NCBI GenBank assembly: GCA_900763175.1
Contig: CAAFJI010000350.1
Coordinates: 1 to 12,162, forward strand
Length of the DNA: 12,162 nt
DNA from: Lachnospiraceae bacterium
Lineage (GTDB): Bacteria > Bacillota > Clostridia > Lachnospirales > Lachnospiraceae
Reading direction: 5' to 3'
Shown: positions 12,029-12,162 of the stretch, piece after piece
How positions within the stretch are numbered: position 1 is the stretch's first letter
Layout: each line of letters starts with the position of its first letter
Made by a program: the position numbers and the translations under genes
The notes under the pieces: model-generated
Database searches by the model: none
What the model was told of the DNA's origin: nothing
Seen by the model: the letters and a program-made list of their open reading frames with translations, nothing else

Positions 12029-12162
12029 GTAATCGCTCCTTTCACCGTGAGGTCATATTTAGGTGTTTGCGAAACGCCACAAGCCGCATAAATACGGCAT
12101 TTTAACTTTTATAAAACAAAACATCTCCTCAACGGATTGTGGTAAAATAGAGTTGCCTAGAA
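12029..12162. promoter_or_regulatory. Upstream region of the leftward gene, with hairpins and a possible rightward -10
   Basis: It contains the leftward ribosome site, a short GGTGTTT/AAACGCC hairpin with one wobble pair (12061-12077) and a GCCG...CGGC hairpin nearby (about 12085-12100). At 12143-12148 TAAAAT, preceded by TGG at 12140-12142, resembles an extended -10 for a rightward gene beyond the edge; no good -35 accompanies it. I cannot place the leftward promoter. Confidence 0.25.

Noticed and set aside
1..12162. CRISPR array, tRNA, insertion sequence or att site
   Set aside because: No regularly spaced direct repeats, cloverleaf, transposase frame or paired core sequence was found on either strand by reading.

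Overview
The window looks like the early (regulation and replication) region of a prophage or phage from a low-to-mid GC Firmicute, most likely a gut Clostridia/Lachnospiraceae-type host. The grounds are strong AGGAGG-type ribosome sites before almost every gene, frequent GTG/TTG starts, and the gene order DUF2800 - DUF2815/Enc34-like SSB - family A DNA polymerase - VapE-like primase/helicase - VRR-NUC - SNF2-type helicase - sigma-like regulator, which is familiar from Clostridia temperate phages. No structural, packaging, lysis or integrase gene lies inside the window. The host assignment is inference from style and gene content, not from a search.

Left end (1-1502). A partial XRE-type repressor reads leftward off the edge. 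Divergent from it is a short rightward transcript with a promoter-like sequence, a 21-codon mini-ORF with a good ribosome site, and an 18-bp perfect hairpin. A standalone DUF3825 protein follows, closed by a strong terminator. This looks like a small separately controlled cassette placed before the replication operon.

Replication operon (about 1560-11676). An AT-rich perfect palindrome precedes a small DeoR-type HTH protein. Nine more genes follow with overlaps or gaps of up to about 45 bp: a deoxyribosyltransferase-like DUF4406/DUF7768 protein, a small acidic phage protein, a RecB/Cas4-like nuclease (DUF2800), a T7 gp2.5/Enc34-like ssDNA-binding protein, a NUMOD4-HTH protein without nuclease domain, DNA polymerase, and primase-helicase. 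After a 177-bp gap come a VRR-NUC nuclease, an SNF2 helicase, a sigma-like late regulator and a MazF/PemK toxin-like RNase. Together these could unwind, prime, copy, coat and process phage DNA, then hand over to late transcription.

The gap after the primase-helicase gene, with the adjacent gene ends, carries eight GGAAAC/GTTTCC hexamers, an 11-bp inverted repeat, an AT-rich stretch and small palindromes. It is the best candidate in the window for a replication origin.

Right end (11677-12162). A hairpin terminator separates the operon from a convergent leftward gene for a 99-aa helical protein of unknown function. The last 134 bp are its upstream region. I found no tRNA, rRNA, CRISPR array, insertion sequence or attachment site that I could support.
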